Shown here in pieces: positions 20,153 to 30,362 of a stretch of DNA of 64,000 nucleotides; position 1 is the stretch's first letter, and every line of letters begins with the position of its first letter. Location of the stretch: assembly GCF_900114385.1 (NCBI RefSeq), contig NZ_FOSW01000005.1, positions 118,494-182,493 of the forward strand. Direction: 5' to 3'. The translations under genes and the position numbers were made by a program. The notes under the pieces were generated by a model that did not search any database, was not told the DNA's origin, and worked only from the letters and a program-made list of their open reading frames with translations. The DNA is from Geodermatophilus ruber. GTDB lineage: Bacteria; Actinomycetota; Actinomycetes; Mycobacteriales; Geodermatophilaceae.

Positions 20153-20248
20153 GGATCCTCCTGGTGCGCAGGTCGGCGCTCTCTGCGCCGGGTGATCGTC
20201 CTGCAGTCTGCACTACCGCGTCGGATCGCTGTGCGCGCCGGTGCCCCC

Positions 20249-20270
20249 GCTGCAGGCTCAGGCCTGCAGC
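20249..20270 (-). terminator. Small hairpin at the stop codon of the GH13 gene
   Basis: GCTGCAGGC and GCCTGCAGC form 9-bp perfect arms with a 4-base loop containing part of the stop codon. Possible weak terminator before bioY. Confidence 0.3.
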
Positions 20271-21850
20271 CACACCGACGCGTCCGCGGGCAGCACACCC
20301 CCGCCGACGTCGGCGCTGGCCAGCAGCACCCGCCCCTCGGGCAGCGGCACGTCGGCCCCGGAGAGGTTGGCCAGGCACACCAGGCCGCCGGGACGGCGGA
20401 ACGCCAGGCACCCCTCCGGCGCCGGCAGCCACGCCAGCGATTCCCCGGCGAAGGCGGGCGAGGTCCGCCGCAGCGCCAGCGCCGATCGGTACAGCGACAG
20501 CATCGAGCCGGCGTCGGCGGCCTGCGCCTCGGCGGTGAGCGGCGCCCAGCCCTCCGGCATGGGCAACCAGGTCGCCCGCCGGGAGGAGAAGCCGTACGCC
20601 GGCTCGCCGCCCGACCACGGCACCGGGATGCGGCAGGCGTCGCGGCCCCGCTCGGTCCGGCCGGACCGCTCCCAGATGGGGTCCTGCAGCGCCTCGTCGG
20701 GCACCTCGACGTCGGGCATGCCGAGCTCGTCGCCGTTGTAGACGTAGGCGGCCCCGGGCAGCGCCAGCTGCAGCAGCGCGGCGGCGCGGGCGCGCCGGGT
20801 GCCCAGCTCGCCGTCCCCGTACCGGGTCACGTGCCGCGGGCGGTCGTGGTTGGAGAGCACCCAGCAGGCCGGCGCGGGCGTGCCGGCCACGGTGGCCAGC
20901 GAGTGGACGACGGCGTCGCGCAGCTCGTCGGGGGCCCAGTCGGCGGTCAGCAGCTTGAAGTTGAACGCCAGCTGCAGCTCGTCGGGGCGCAGGTAGCGGG
21001 CCAGGCGCGCGTCGTCGGAGACCCACACCTCGCCCACCGCCATGCGGTCGGTGTACTCATCGAGGACCGCCCGGATCCGCCGGTGCACCGCGTGCACGCC
21101 GTCTTGGTCGAACCGGAGATCACCGGGGCCGTGGTCGTCGAGCAGCCCGGTGTCCTCCATCGGCACCATGTCCGGCAGCCCCGCGGGCTTGGCCATGCCG
21201 TGCGCGACGTCGATCCGGAAGCCGTCGACGCCGCGGTCGAGCCAGAACCGCATCGTCGTCTCGAGGACGGCGACCACCTCGGCGTCGGCGAAGTTCAGGT
21301 CCGGCTGCTCGGGGGCGAAGAGGTGCAGGTACCACTGGCCGTCGGGCACGCGGGTCCAGGCGGGGCCGCCGAACACCGAGGGCCAGTTGTTCGGCGGCTC
21401 GGCGCCATCGGGGCCGCGGCCGTCGCGGAAGACATAGCGGGCCCGCTCCGGGGAGCCGGGGCCGGCGGCGAGCGCCGCGGCGAACCACTCGTGCCGGTCG
21501 GAGGTGTGGTTGGGCACCAGGTCGATGGTGACCCGCAGCCCGAGGGCGTGGGCCTCGGCCAGCAGCGCGTCGAACTCGGCGAGGTCGCCGAAGGCCGGCT
21601 CCACGTCGCGGGGGTCGGCCACGTCGTAGCCGTGGTCGGCCATGGGCGAGGGGTAGAACGGCGTGATCCACAGGGCGTCGACGCCGAGCTCGGCCAGGTA
21701 GGGCAGCCGGGCGCGGATGCCCGCCAGGTCGCCCACGCCGTCGCCGTTCCCGTCGGCGAAGCTGCGGATGTAGACCTGGTAGAAGACGGCGTCCCGCCAC
21801 CAGTCGGATCCGGAGGTGCGGGCAGCGGGCAGGGACGGGTCCGGGCTCAC
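20258..21850 (-). CDS. Alpha-glucosidase, glycoside hydrolase family 13
   Basis: A 530-residue GH13 enzyme of the oligo-1,6-glucosidase/alpha-glucosidase type. The four conserved regions are present: DLVPNHTS (region I), GFRIDVAHG with the nucleophile Asp (II), VGEVWVS with the acid/base Glu (III) and LSNHDRPR (IV). A small C-terminal beta domain ends ASVWLQA. No signal peptide, so it acts on imported or stored alpha-glucosides in the cytoplasm. The GTG at 21850 has GAGGAG just upstream; a longer frame exists but would overlap the globin gene. Confidence 0.92.
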   Translation of the reverse strand: MSPDPSLPAARTSGSDWWRDAVFYQVYIRSFADGNGDGVGDLAGIRARLPYLAELGVDALWITPFYPSPMADHGYDVADPRDVEPAFGDLAEFDALLAEAHALGLRVTIDLVPNHTSDRHEWFAAALAAGPGSPERARYVFRDGRGPDGAEPPNNWPSVFGGPAWTRVPDGQWYLHLFAPEQPDLNFADAEVVAVLETTMRFWLDRGVDGFRIDVAHGMAKPAGLPDMVPMEDTGLLDDHGPGDLRFDQDGVHAVHRRIRAVLDEYTDRMAVGEVWVSDDARLARYLRPDELQLAFNFKLLTADWAPDELRDAVVHSLATVAGTPAPACWVLSNHDRPRHVTRYGDGELGTRRARAAALLQLALPGAAYVYNGDELGMPDVEVPDEALQDPIWERSGRTERGRDACRIPVPWSGGEPAYGFSSRRATWLPMPEGWAPLTAEAQAADAGSMLSLYRSALALRRTSPAFAGESLAWLPAPEGCLAFRRPGGLVCLANLSGADVPLPEGRVLLASADVGGGVLPADASVWLQA

Positions 21851-21878
21851 CGGGCTCCTCGGGGTCGAGCGGGCAGGT

Positions 21879-21934
21879 GGCCCGTCCCGAGGCTCGCGCC
21901 GAGCGTGCGAGGCGCGAGGAGGACGGGGTCCTTC
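21879..21934 (-). repeat. 3'-end stem-loop element, copy A
   Basis: On the minus strand this begins GAAGGACCCCGTCCTCC a few bases after the globin stop and ends GGGACGGGCC, giving an outer stem around a CGCTCG-type centre. It belongs to the family described at 25945, 36042, 36911 and 38973. Confidence 0.75.
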
Positions 21935-21938
21935 TTCT

Positions 21939-22373
21939 TCAGGCGGGGGAGAGGCCGCCGGGCGCGTCGTCGGGCCAGCGGTTCTGCATGCTGCGGGCGG
22001 CCATCTCCATGTAACCCCACAGCGTCGCGTCCTGCTCGGGGGACAGCTCCAGGGAGTCGACGGCGGCGCGCATGTGGGACAGCCAGGCATCCCGCTGGGC
22101 CGCGCCGATCGCGAAGGGCGCGTGCCGCATGCGCAGTCGCGGGTGCCCGCGCTGCTCGGAGTAGGTGGTCGGCCCGCCCCAGTACTGGGTGAGGAAGGCG
22201 CGCAGCCGCCACTCGGCGCCCTCCCAGTCATCCTGCGGGTAGAGCGGAGCGAGCACCGGGTCGCTGCGGACGCCGGCGTAGAAGCGGGCCACCAGCCGCT
22301 CGAAGACCGGGGCGCCCCCCACCTCGTCGTAGAAGGTCCGTGCCGAGGGCAGGGACCGGCTCGACTCCGTCAC
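21939..22373 (-). CDS. glbO: Truncated hemoglobin, group II (GlbO-like)
   Basis: A 144-residue heme protein of the 2-on-2 globin family, linked to O2 handling or peroxide protection. Family features: [20 protein letters not shown], the proximal-side [12 protein letters not shown] with the heme-ligand His, [12 protein letters not shown] and the late helix [18 protein letters not shown] start. Followed directly by a stem-loop element and then the GH13 gene. Confidence 0.93.
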   Translation of the reverse strand: MTESSRSLPSARTFYDEVGGAPVFERLVARFYAGVRSDPVLAPLYPQDDWEGAEWRLRAFLTQYWGGPTTYSEQRGHPRLRMRHAPFAIGAAQRDAWLSHMRAAVDSLELSPEQDATLWGYMEMAARSMQNRWPDDAPGGLSPA

Positions 22374-22437
22374 GCGTCCTCCTTGCTGCCCCTCGCGGCC
22401 GCGCCCGCGGCCCCGTCCTGTGCGTGCGCCTGCGCGC

Positions 22438-23754
22438 TCACGTGCTCGATCGTCCCGCGCCGGGGCGGCTGGCGGGGACGGTTCCCTGGGTCCGTACGAA
22501 GGAGAGCAACGGCCCGACGACCGCCACTAGTCCCACCCCGCCGATGAGGGCCACCACACCCCCGGCCGGCAGCCCCTCGGCGGCCAGGCCGGCGGCGAGC
22601 ACGCCGAGGCCCTGGACGCCGTAGATGCCGCTGACCGCCACGCCGAAGGCGCGCCCGCGGTAGGCCGCCGGCACCGCCTGCACGAAGGCGACGTTGAGCG
22701 GGATCGTCCAGGCCGCCCCCAGCCCGGAGATGAACAGCAGCAGGACCACGAGGGCGAAGGTGGCCTGCCCCGGGACCGCCCAGAGGGCGAGCAGCCCGGC
22801 CAGCAGGATCGGCAGCAGCGAGAGCACCACGAGGACCGGCACCAGTCGTTCCCGCTGCTGCGGCCCGACCAGCCGGGCGAGCACCAGGCCGCCGAGGGTG
22901 ACGCCGAGCGGGTTGGCGGCCAGCAGCACGCCGATCTGCGTGGCGTGGCCGCCGAGGGTGTCCACCAGGGGCGCGGCGATGCCCTCGGAGGCGTTGACGA
23001 ACAGGGTGCCCACCCAGGTGACCGAGATGATCGCGCGCAGCCGCGGGGTGCGGCCGATGAGCCGCAGCGCAGCGCCGGCGTCCCGCCACACCGAGCGCGC
23101 GGCGCCGGGGTCCTCGGCGCCCGGCGCCGGCCGGCGCTGCAGCCGGGCCGACAGCCACACCGCCGAGACCGCGAAGGTCGCGGCGTCCAGCAGCAGGACC
23201 GCCGAGGGGGAGAACAGCGCCACCAGCAACCCCGCGAGCGCGAAGCCGGTCACCTGCGCCACCTGGGCGCCGACGTTGGTCAGCGACGTCCCCACGGCGT
23301 ACCGGTCGCCGTCGAGCACGTCGGCCATGAGCGCGGACCGGGCCGCCTCGAACGGCGGCGCGCACAGCGCGACCAGCAGCAGCAGGCCGAGCAGCACCGG
23401 CAGCGGCGTGCCCGGGACGGCCATGCCCGCCACCAGCAGCGCCCGGGCGACGTCGGTGGTGATCAGCACGCGGTGCCGCGGGAACCGGTCGGCCAGCGTC
23501 GACAGCAGCGGCCCGCCCAGCAGCCAGGGCAGGTAGCTGATGCCGAAGGTGATCGCCGACAGCAGCGGGGAGGAGGTGCGCTGGTACACCAGGACGGTCA
23601 GGGCGACGCGGGCCAGCTCGTCGCCGATGGTCGAGAGCACGTAGCTGCCGAGGAGCGGCCGGAACTCCCGCGCGGCGAAGACCTCGCGGAAGGTCGCCGG
23701 GCGGGCTCCTGCAGCGCCGCCTCGGTTCGACCGGGCCGGCGCGGCTCCCGTCAG
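22438..23754 (-). CDS. MFS transporter (unusual start)
   Basis: A 12-helix-type major facilitator exporter of about 438 residues. It opens [20 protein letters not shown], with the MFS loop 2-3 basic motif in [15 protein letters not shown]. Hydrophobic helices continue to [15 protein letters not shown]. The domain needs to begin before residue 25, but this frame has no ATG, GTG or TTG between the mscS stop and the first helix. The best candidate is CTG at 23754, which overlaps the mscS stop as CTGA. The next GTG upstream (23868) lies deep in mscS; the next downstream is inside helix 1. The substrate is unknown. Confidence 0.85.
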   Translation of the reverse strand: MTGAAPARSNRGGAAGARPATFREVFAAREFRPLLGSYVLSTIGDELARVALTVLVYQRTSSPLLSAITFGISYLPWLLGGPLLSTLADRFPRHRVLITTDVARALLVAGMAVPGTPLPVLLGLLLLVALCAPPFEAARSALMADVLDGDRYAVGTSLTNVGAQVAQVTGFALAGLLVALFSPSAVLLLDAATFAVSAVWLSARLQRRPAPGAEDPGAARSVWRDAGAALRLIGRTPRLRAIISVTWVGTLFVNASEGIAAPLVDTLGGHATQIGVLLAANPLGVTLGGLVLARLVGPQQRERLVPVLVVLSLLPILLAGLLALWAVPGQATFALVVLLLFISGLGAAWTIPLNVAFVQAVPAAYRGRAFGVAVSGIYGVQGLGVLAAGLAAEGLPAGGVVALIGGVGLVAVVGPLLSFVRTQGTVPASRPGAGRSST

Positions 23755-24761
23755 GGGACCCCCGCCCCGTTGCCCGTCACCGCGCCCAGCAGCGGGAGCG
23801 GGGTGCGCATGCCCTCGGTGGCGAAGCGCTCCTTGAGCCGCATCCGCAGCTCGCGCCCGACCCGCCACTGATCGGCGTTGGTGGTGCGCACCTGCAGCCG
23901 CATGAACACGCCCTCGGAGGTGATCTGCTCGACCCCCAGGGACTCCGGCGGGGCGAGCAGCACTGCCGCCCACTCCTCCTCGGCGTACATCGCGTCGGCG
24001 ACCTCCTGCATCACCGTGCGGCAACGCTCGAGGTCGGTGTCGTGCGCGACGGGCATGTCGATGACCACCTGGGCGTAGCCCTGGCTCATGTTGCCCACCC
24101 GCAGCACCTCGCCGTTGCGGACGTACCAGACCACCCCGTTGACGTCGCGCAGCCGGGTGATCCGCAGGCCCACGGCCTCGACGGTGCCGCTGGCCTCGCC
24201 GAGGTCGACGACGTCGCCGACGCCGTACTGGTCCTCCAGGATGATCCCGATCCCGGCGATGAAGTCCCGGACCAGGTTCTGCGCACCGAAGCCGAGCGCC
24301 ACGCCCACCACACCCGCGCTGGCCAGGATCGGGGCCAGGTTGATCCCCAGCTCGCCGAGCACCAGCACGACGGCCATCCCGAGGACGACGATCGAGGCGA
24401 AGCTGCGCAGCACCGAGCCGATGGCCTCGGCCCGCTGGGTGCGACGCGCGGCGATCTGCTGGGCCGCGTCGCTGGAGGCGCGGGTGCGCCGGGGCCGCAG
24501 GATCGTCGGCATGGCGCCGCTGGCGGTGCGGTCGGTGAGCCGGCGGATCGCCCGGTGGGCCACGAAGCGGATCAGCGCCGCGACCACCACGATGAGCAGG
24601 ATCTTCGTGGGCTTGGCGATCAGGGCCTGGGCGTTCTCGGCCAGCCAGTCCATCCCGAACCAGTCGTAGACCCTCTGGCACAGCCAGTCGTCGGCGCAGT
24701 CGGGCACGCTGTCGGCGAAGCCTTCCTCGGCCGCCGCGAACACGGTGGGTGAAGCAGTCAT
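23751..24761 (-). CDS. MscS-type mechanosensitive ion channel
   Basis: A 336-residue small-conductance mechanosensitive channel that vents solutes on osmotic downshock. The pore helix TM3 and beta domain are clear: GVVGVALGFGAQNLVRDFIA, ILEDQYGVGDVVDLGE, SGTVEAVGLRITRLRDVNG and NGEVLRVGNMS. Upstream are two further membrane segments (KILLIVVVAALIRFVAHRA, FASIVVLGMAVVLVLGEL). ATG at 24761. Coupled to the MFS gene by a four-base overlap. Confidence 0.93.
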   Translation of the reverse strand: MTASPTVFAAAEEGFADSVPDCADDWLCQRVYDWFGMDWLAENAQALIAKPTKILLIVVVAALIRFVAHRAIRRLTDRTASGAMPTILRPRRTRASSDAAQQIAARRTQRAEAIGSVLRSFASIVVLGMAVVLVLGELGINLAPILASAGVVGVALGFGAQNLVRDFIAGIGIILEDQYGVGDVVDLGEASGTVEAVGLRITRLRDVNGVVWYVRNGEVLRVGNMSQGYAQVVIDMPVAHDTDLERCRTVMQEVADAMYAEEEWAAVLLAPPESLGVEQITSEGVFMRLQVRTTNADQWRVGRELRMRLKERFATEGMRTPLPLLGAVTGNGAGVP

Positions 24762-24868
24762 CACCGTCGAGTCTCTCAGGTCCGGCGGCCGGGAGCGGGC
24801 CATCGCAGCGGGCGCGCTCGTTCCGGAACCTCCGGGCCACAAACCGGTAACAGCCTCCGGTCGCTCGG

Positions 24869-24897
24869 TTGACGCGACCCCGAGGGGTATCTAGCGT
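24869..24897 (+). promoter_or_regulatory. Sigma-70-type promoter for the ABC lipoprotein gene
   Basis: TTGACG at 24869-24874, a 17-bp spacer and TAGCGT at 24892-24897, which fits the actinobacterial TTGACR / TANNNT pattern. It lies 75 bp upstream of the lipoprotein GTG. Confidence 0.55.
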
Positions 24898-24971
24898 CCG
24901 CTGCCGAGCAGCCGTCGGCCCGAGGCGCGTGAGCGCGCCGCCGCGGCGATCCCGGAACCGTGGAGGACCCT

Positions 24972-25943
24972 GTGCGTCGAACGTTGATGACCCTTGCCGC
25001 CGTGAGCACCCTGGCGCTGGCCGCCTGCGGTGGCGACGCGGAATCCGGCGGTGGGGAGGAGGCCTCGGGCGGCCTCACCCCCATCCGCGTCGGCGCGATC
25101 CCGATCGTGGACGTCGCGCCGCTCTACCTCGGTATCGAGCAGGGCATCTTCGAGGACGCCGGCCTGGACGTCGAGCCGTTCCTCGCCCAGGGCGGCGCCG
25201 CGATCGTCCCGGCGGTGGTGAACGGGGAGGCCCAGTTCGGCTTCTCCAACATCACCAGCCTGCTGCAGGCCGAGTCCCGCGGCGTCCCGCTGGGCCTGGT
25301 CGCCGCCGGGCCGGGCGCGACCGGCAACCGGGAGGACGACTTCGCCGCCGTGATCGTCCCGGCCGACAGCCCGATCCAGGGGGCGGCCGACCTCGCCGGC
25401 ACGCGGGTCGCCATCAACTCGATCAACAACATCAGCGACACCGTCGTCCGCGAGAGCGTGCGCCAGGCCGGCGGCGACCCGTCGGGCATCGAGTTCGTCG
25501 AGATCCCGTTCCCCGACATGGCGGCGGCGGTGAGCGAGGGCCAGGTCGACGCGGCCTTCGCCGTCGAGCCCTCGGCCACCGTCGGCGAGAGCCTGGGGCT
25601 GCGCGCGGTGGCCTCCCCGTACACCGAGACCGACGACGACCTGACGGTGGCCGGGTACTTCACCTCCGACCAGTACGCGGCGGAGAACCCGGACGTCGTG
25701 CGGAAGTTCGCCGAGGCGATGGTGAAGGCCCAGGAGTACGCCCAGGCCAACCCCGACCAGGTGCGCGAGGTGCTGGGCAGCTACACCCAGATCTCCCCCG
25801 AGATCGCCCAGCAGCTGACCCTGCCGACCTTCCAGACCGAGATCAACCGCGAGTCGGTGGAGCGGCTGCTGGAGCTGGGCGAGCAGGACGGAATCATCGA
25901 GGGCGACGTCGAGCTCGACAACATCTTCGTCCAGCTGGACTGA
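24972..25943 (+). CDS. ABC transporter substrate-binding lipoprotein (SsuA/THI5/NMT1-like)
   Basis: A 323-residue periplasmic-type binding lipoprotein. The signal peptide RRTLMTLAAVSTLALAAC ends in a lipobox (LAAC). The mature part has the NMT1/SsuA layout: IRVGAIPIVDVAPLYLGIEQ, GIFEDAGLDVEPF, and FPDMAAAVSEGQVDAAFAVE. Ligand is likely an organic sulfonate, nitrate-type anion or pyrimidine precursor. No permease or ATPase lies nearby. The GTG is preceded by GGAGG with a good spacing. A stem-loop element follows the stop at once. Confidence 0.88.
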   Translation: MRRTLMTLAAVSTLALAACGGDAESGGGEEASGGLTPIRVGAIPIVDVAPLYLGIEQGIFEDAGLDVEPFLAQGGAAIVPAVVNGEAQFGFSNITSLLQAESRGVPLGLVAAGPGATGNREDDFAAVIVPADSPIQGAADLAGTRVAINSINNISDTVVRESVRQAGGDPSGIEFVEIPFPDMAAAVSEGQVDAAFAVEPSATVGESLGLRAVASPYTETDDDLTVAGYFTSDQYAAENPDVVRKFAEAMVKAQEYAQANPDQVREVLGSYTQISPEIAQQLTLPTFQTEINRESVERLLELGEQDGIIEGDVELDNIFVQLD

Positions 25944-25944
25944 C

Positions 25945-26001
25945 GAAGGACCCCCTGCCCCCCGCCACTCGCGAGCTCGCGGCGGGACCCTGCAGGGGGC
26001 C
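25945..26001 (+). repeat. 3'-end stem-loop element, copy B
   Basis: Starts GAAGGACCCCC one base after the lipoprotein stop and ends GCAGGGGGCC. The outer stem is CCCCCTGC with GCAGGGGG; the inner stem CCCGCC with GGCGGG surrounds an ACTCGCGAGCTCGC centre. Compared with copies D and E both sides of the outer stem have changed together. Confidence 0.75.
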
Positions 26002-26006
26002 GAGCA

Positions 26007-26045
26007 CGGGCCCCGTCCCCTCCGCTGCGGAGGGGACGGGGCCCG
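26007..26045. terminator. Perfect 18-bp hairpin
   Basis: Arms starting CGGGCCCCGTCCCC pair perfectly around CTG. It sits between the convergent lipoprotein and prolyl oligopeptidase genes, 7 bp from the peptidase stop, and probably serves both. Confidence 0.8.
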
Positions 26046-26051
26046 TCGCGT

Positions 26052-28157
<2,106 letters not shown>

Positions 28158-28350
28158 GCCGGGCCCGCGGGGCCGGCCCGGTGGTTCCGGGCAGCGCCGA
28201 AACGCCCTCGCAGGTCAGAATGGGGAGGCCCACGGGTCGCACTGCACCCGGCGCGCGGCCCCGGGCGCTCGGAGGTGCTCTGTGCCGCGATCCGCATCCA
28301 GGGCGCCCGCCGGCCAGCCAGGTCCGCGGCGCGACCCCCACTCCCATCCG

Positions 28351-28887
28351 GTGACGCCCGCCCCTGCGCGCGTCACGACGGCCGCCACCCTGCTGCTCAA
28401 CGCCACCTACGAGCCGCTGTGCGTGGTCTCCAGCCGCCGCGCGATCGTGCTCGTGCTGGCCGAGAAGGCCGAGTCGGTCGACACCGCTGCGGAGGTGGTC
28501 CATTCCGAGAGCGTCAGCCTGCCGGTGCCGGTCGTGGTGCGGCTGACCCGCTACGTGCGGGTGCCCTACCCGGCGCAGGTGCCGCTGTCGCGGCGGGCTG
28601 TGTTCACCCGTGACGGCTCGGCGTGCGTCTACTGCGGGAGCTCGGCGACCAGCATCGACCACGTGGTCCCGCGCAGCCGCGGGGGCACGCACACCTGGGA
28701 CAACGTGGTCGCGGCCTGCCGGCGGTGCAACCACACCAAGGCCGACCGGTCGCTGGCCGAGCTGGGCTGGAAGCTGCCGCACCCGCCCCGGACGCCCAGC
28801 GGCGCGGCCTGGCGGCTCCTGGGTGCGCGGACGGTCGACCCGCGCTGGCGGGAGTGGCTGGGCATGCCCGAGACCGTGAGCGCGTGA
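28351..28887 (+). CDS. HNH endonuclease family protein
   Basis: A 178-residue protein common in actinobacteria. The N-terminal part LLLNATYEPLCVVSSRRAIV is the usual lead to an HNH domain. The nuclease motif is in CVYCGSSATSIDHVVPRSRG followed by WDNVVAACRRCNHTKADR, with two CxxC zinc pairs and the DH catalytic pair. Cellular role unknown. The start is uncertain: GTG 28351 or 28372. Confidence 0.88.
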   Translation: MTPAPARVTTAATLLLNATYEPLCVVSSRRAIVLVLAEKAESVDTAAEVVHSESVSLPVPVVVRLTRYVRVPYPAQVPLSRRAVFTRDGSACVYCGSSATSIDHVVPRSRGGTHTWDNVVAACRRCNHTKADRSLAELGWKLPHPPRTPSGAAWRLLGARTVDPRWREWLGMPETVSA

Positions 28888-29069
28888 CGTCGCCGGCCTC
28901 GGCGCGGCGGCTGTGGGCGCTGGGTGAACCCCTCCACGCGCTCACCTGCTTCGCCGAGGAGAGCCGGGCGGCGGCCGAGGCCGCCGGGCTGCGCGGGTTC
29001 TGGCAGTCCTACTTCGCCCTGCGGGCGGGCTCGCGGTGGGGCCCTGCACGAGGGCCGTTCGTCAGGTGA
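28884..29069 (+). pseudogene. N-terminal stub of an SCO6745-type gene fused to half a stem-loop element
   Basis: The frame opens with GTGA overlapping the HNH stop and encodes ARRLWALGEPLHALTCFAEE then AAGLRGFWQSYFALRAG, which matches the first ~50 residues of the SCO6745 family (normally about 280 residues). After ALRAG the codons are no longer gene sequence but the right half of a 3'-end element (29025-29057). The rest of the gene and the left half of the element are gone, as if one deletion removed both. The 61-codon remnant overlaps the kynU stop tail to tail. Confidence 0.6.
29025..29057 (+). repeat. 3'-end stem-loop element, right half only (copy F)
   Basis: GCTCGCGGTGGGGCCCTGC then ACGAGGGCCG aligns with the right half of copy C (36071-36101). 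The left arm is absent, and the sequence is read as codons by the SCO6745-type stub. Confidence 0.55.
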
Positions 29070-30318
29070 CCCGGGCGCGCTCGGTCGGGTAGCGCTCGTG
29101 GGCGCCCTCGGCCAGCACCGCGCGGAAGCGGTCCATCGCGTCCCACACGTCGACGAACCGGGTGTAGAGCGGCGCGGGCCCGAGCCGCACCCGGTCCGGC
29201 GTCCGGAAGTCGGGGACCACGCCGCGGTCGACCAGCGCCTGGGTGAGCTGCCACGCCTGCGGGTGGGCCAGGGTGACGTGCGAGCCACGTCGCGCCGGGT
29301 CGCGCGGGGAGGCCAGCGCGACCCCGTGCGGGGCCAGCCAGGCGTCGGCGAGGGCGACGGTCAGCTGGCCGAGCGCCCGGCCCTTGGCCGCCAGCCGGCC
29401 GATCCCCGCCTCGGCGACCAGCCCGGCGCCCACCTCGACCGCGGCCATCGCCAGCACCGGCGGGGTCCCGACCCCGAACCGCTCCACCCCCGGCACCGGG
29501 TCGTACTCCGGCCCCATGGCGAACTGGTCCCGCTGGCCGAACCAGCCCCAGATCGGCTGGCGCAGCCGCTCCTGCAGCTCCCGGCGCACGTACAGGAACG
29601 CCGGGGCGCCGGGGCCGCCACCCAGGTACTTGTACGTGCAGCCGACGGCGAGGTCGGCGCCGGCCGCGGCGAGGTCCACCGGCACCGCCCCGGCGGCGTG
29701 GGAGAGGTCCCACAGCACCAGCGCCCCGACGTCCCGCGCCGCCCGGGTGAGCGCGGCGATGTCGGCCAGCGCCCCGGAGCGGTAGGCGACGGCGGAGAGG
29801 ACGACGACGGCGACCCGCTCGTCCAGCGCCGCCGCCAGCACGTCGGCGTCCAGGCCCTCGTCGATGTCGGCGGGGACCTCGCGCACGGTCATCCCGCGGG
29901 CCGCGGCGACCCCGGCCACGATGTAGCGGTCGGTGGGGAAGTCATCGGCGCAGCAGACCAGGACGTCGCGGCCGGGCCGGGCGTCGACCCCGGCGACCAG
30001 CAGCTTGTAGAGGTTCACCGACGTGGAGTCGCCGACCAGCACCTCCCCGGGCCCGGCGCCGAGCACGCCCGCGGCCAGCCGGTCCCCGAGCCGGGTCGCC
30101 GCGCCGATCCACGACGCCCACGAGCCGACCAGCCCCCGGGCCCACTCGTCCTCCACGACCCGTGCCAGCGCGGCCGGCGTCTCCCGGGGCATCCGGCCCA
30201 GCGAGTTCCCGTCGAGGTAGAGCAGCCCGTCCTCCCCGGCGCCGGCGAAGCGCGCGCGGAAGGCGGCCAGCGGGTCCTCGGCGTCGAGGGTCTCGGCGTG
30301 CGTGCGGCAGAGGTCCAC
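29062..30318 (-). CDS. kynU: Kynureninase
   Basis: PLP-dependent hydrolase that converts kynurenine to anthranilate and alanine (or 3-hydroxykynurenine to 3-hydroxyanthranilate) in tryptophan breakdown. The 418 residues match the family. Seen: LYLDGNSLGRMP at the N-terminus, the cofactor Asp in VLWDLSHAAGAVPVDL, the Schiff-base Lys in CTYKYLGGGPGAP and the active-site GWFGQRDQFAM. GTG start. No tryptophan dioxygenase or formamidase is adjacent; 44 bp separate it from a divergent amidase gene, which may be an arylformamidase substitute but is more likely unrelated. Confidence 0.95.
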   Translation of the reverse strand: MDLCRTHAETLDAEDPLAAFRARFAGAGEDGLLYLDGNSLGRMPRETPAALARVVEDEWARGLVGSWASWIGAATRLGDRLAAGVLGAGPGEVLVGDSTSVNLYKLLVAGVDARPGRDVLVCCADDFPTDRYIVAGVAAARGMTVREVPADIDEGLDADVLAAALDERVAVVVLSAVAYRSGALADIAALTRAARDVGALVLWDLSHAAGAVPVDLAAAGADLAVGCTYKYLGGGPGAPAFLYVRRELQERLRQPIWGWFGQRDQFAMGPEYDPVPGVERFGVGTPPVLAMAAVEVGAGLVAEAGIGRLAAKGRALGQLTVALADAWLAPHGVALASPRDPARRGSHVTLAHPQAWQLTQALVDRGVVPDFRTPDRVRLGPAPLYTRFVDVWDAMDRFRAVLAEGAHERYPTERARVT

Positions 30319-30362
30319 GGCGAGGTGTCTACCGTGCGCCTCCCGGGCTAGCGTCCCCCCTC

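Noticed and set aside
20153..20257. Biotin-responsive riboswitch or BirA-type operator before bioY
   Set aside because: No conserved structure or TTGTAAACC-like operator is visible; only a small hairpin at the preceding stop codon.
26007..26045. Member of the 3'-end stem-loop family
   Set aside because: It shares the CCCCGTCC/GGACGGGG arm sequence but has a 3-base loop and lacks the GCTCGCAGGCTCG centre, so I treat it as an ordinary bidirectional terminator.
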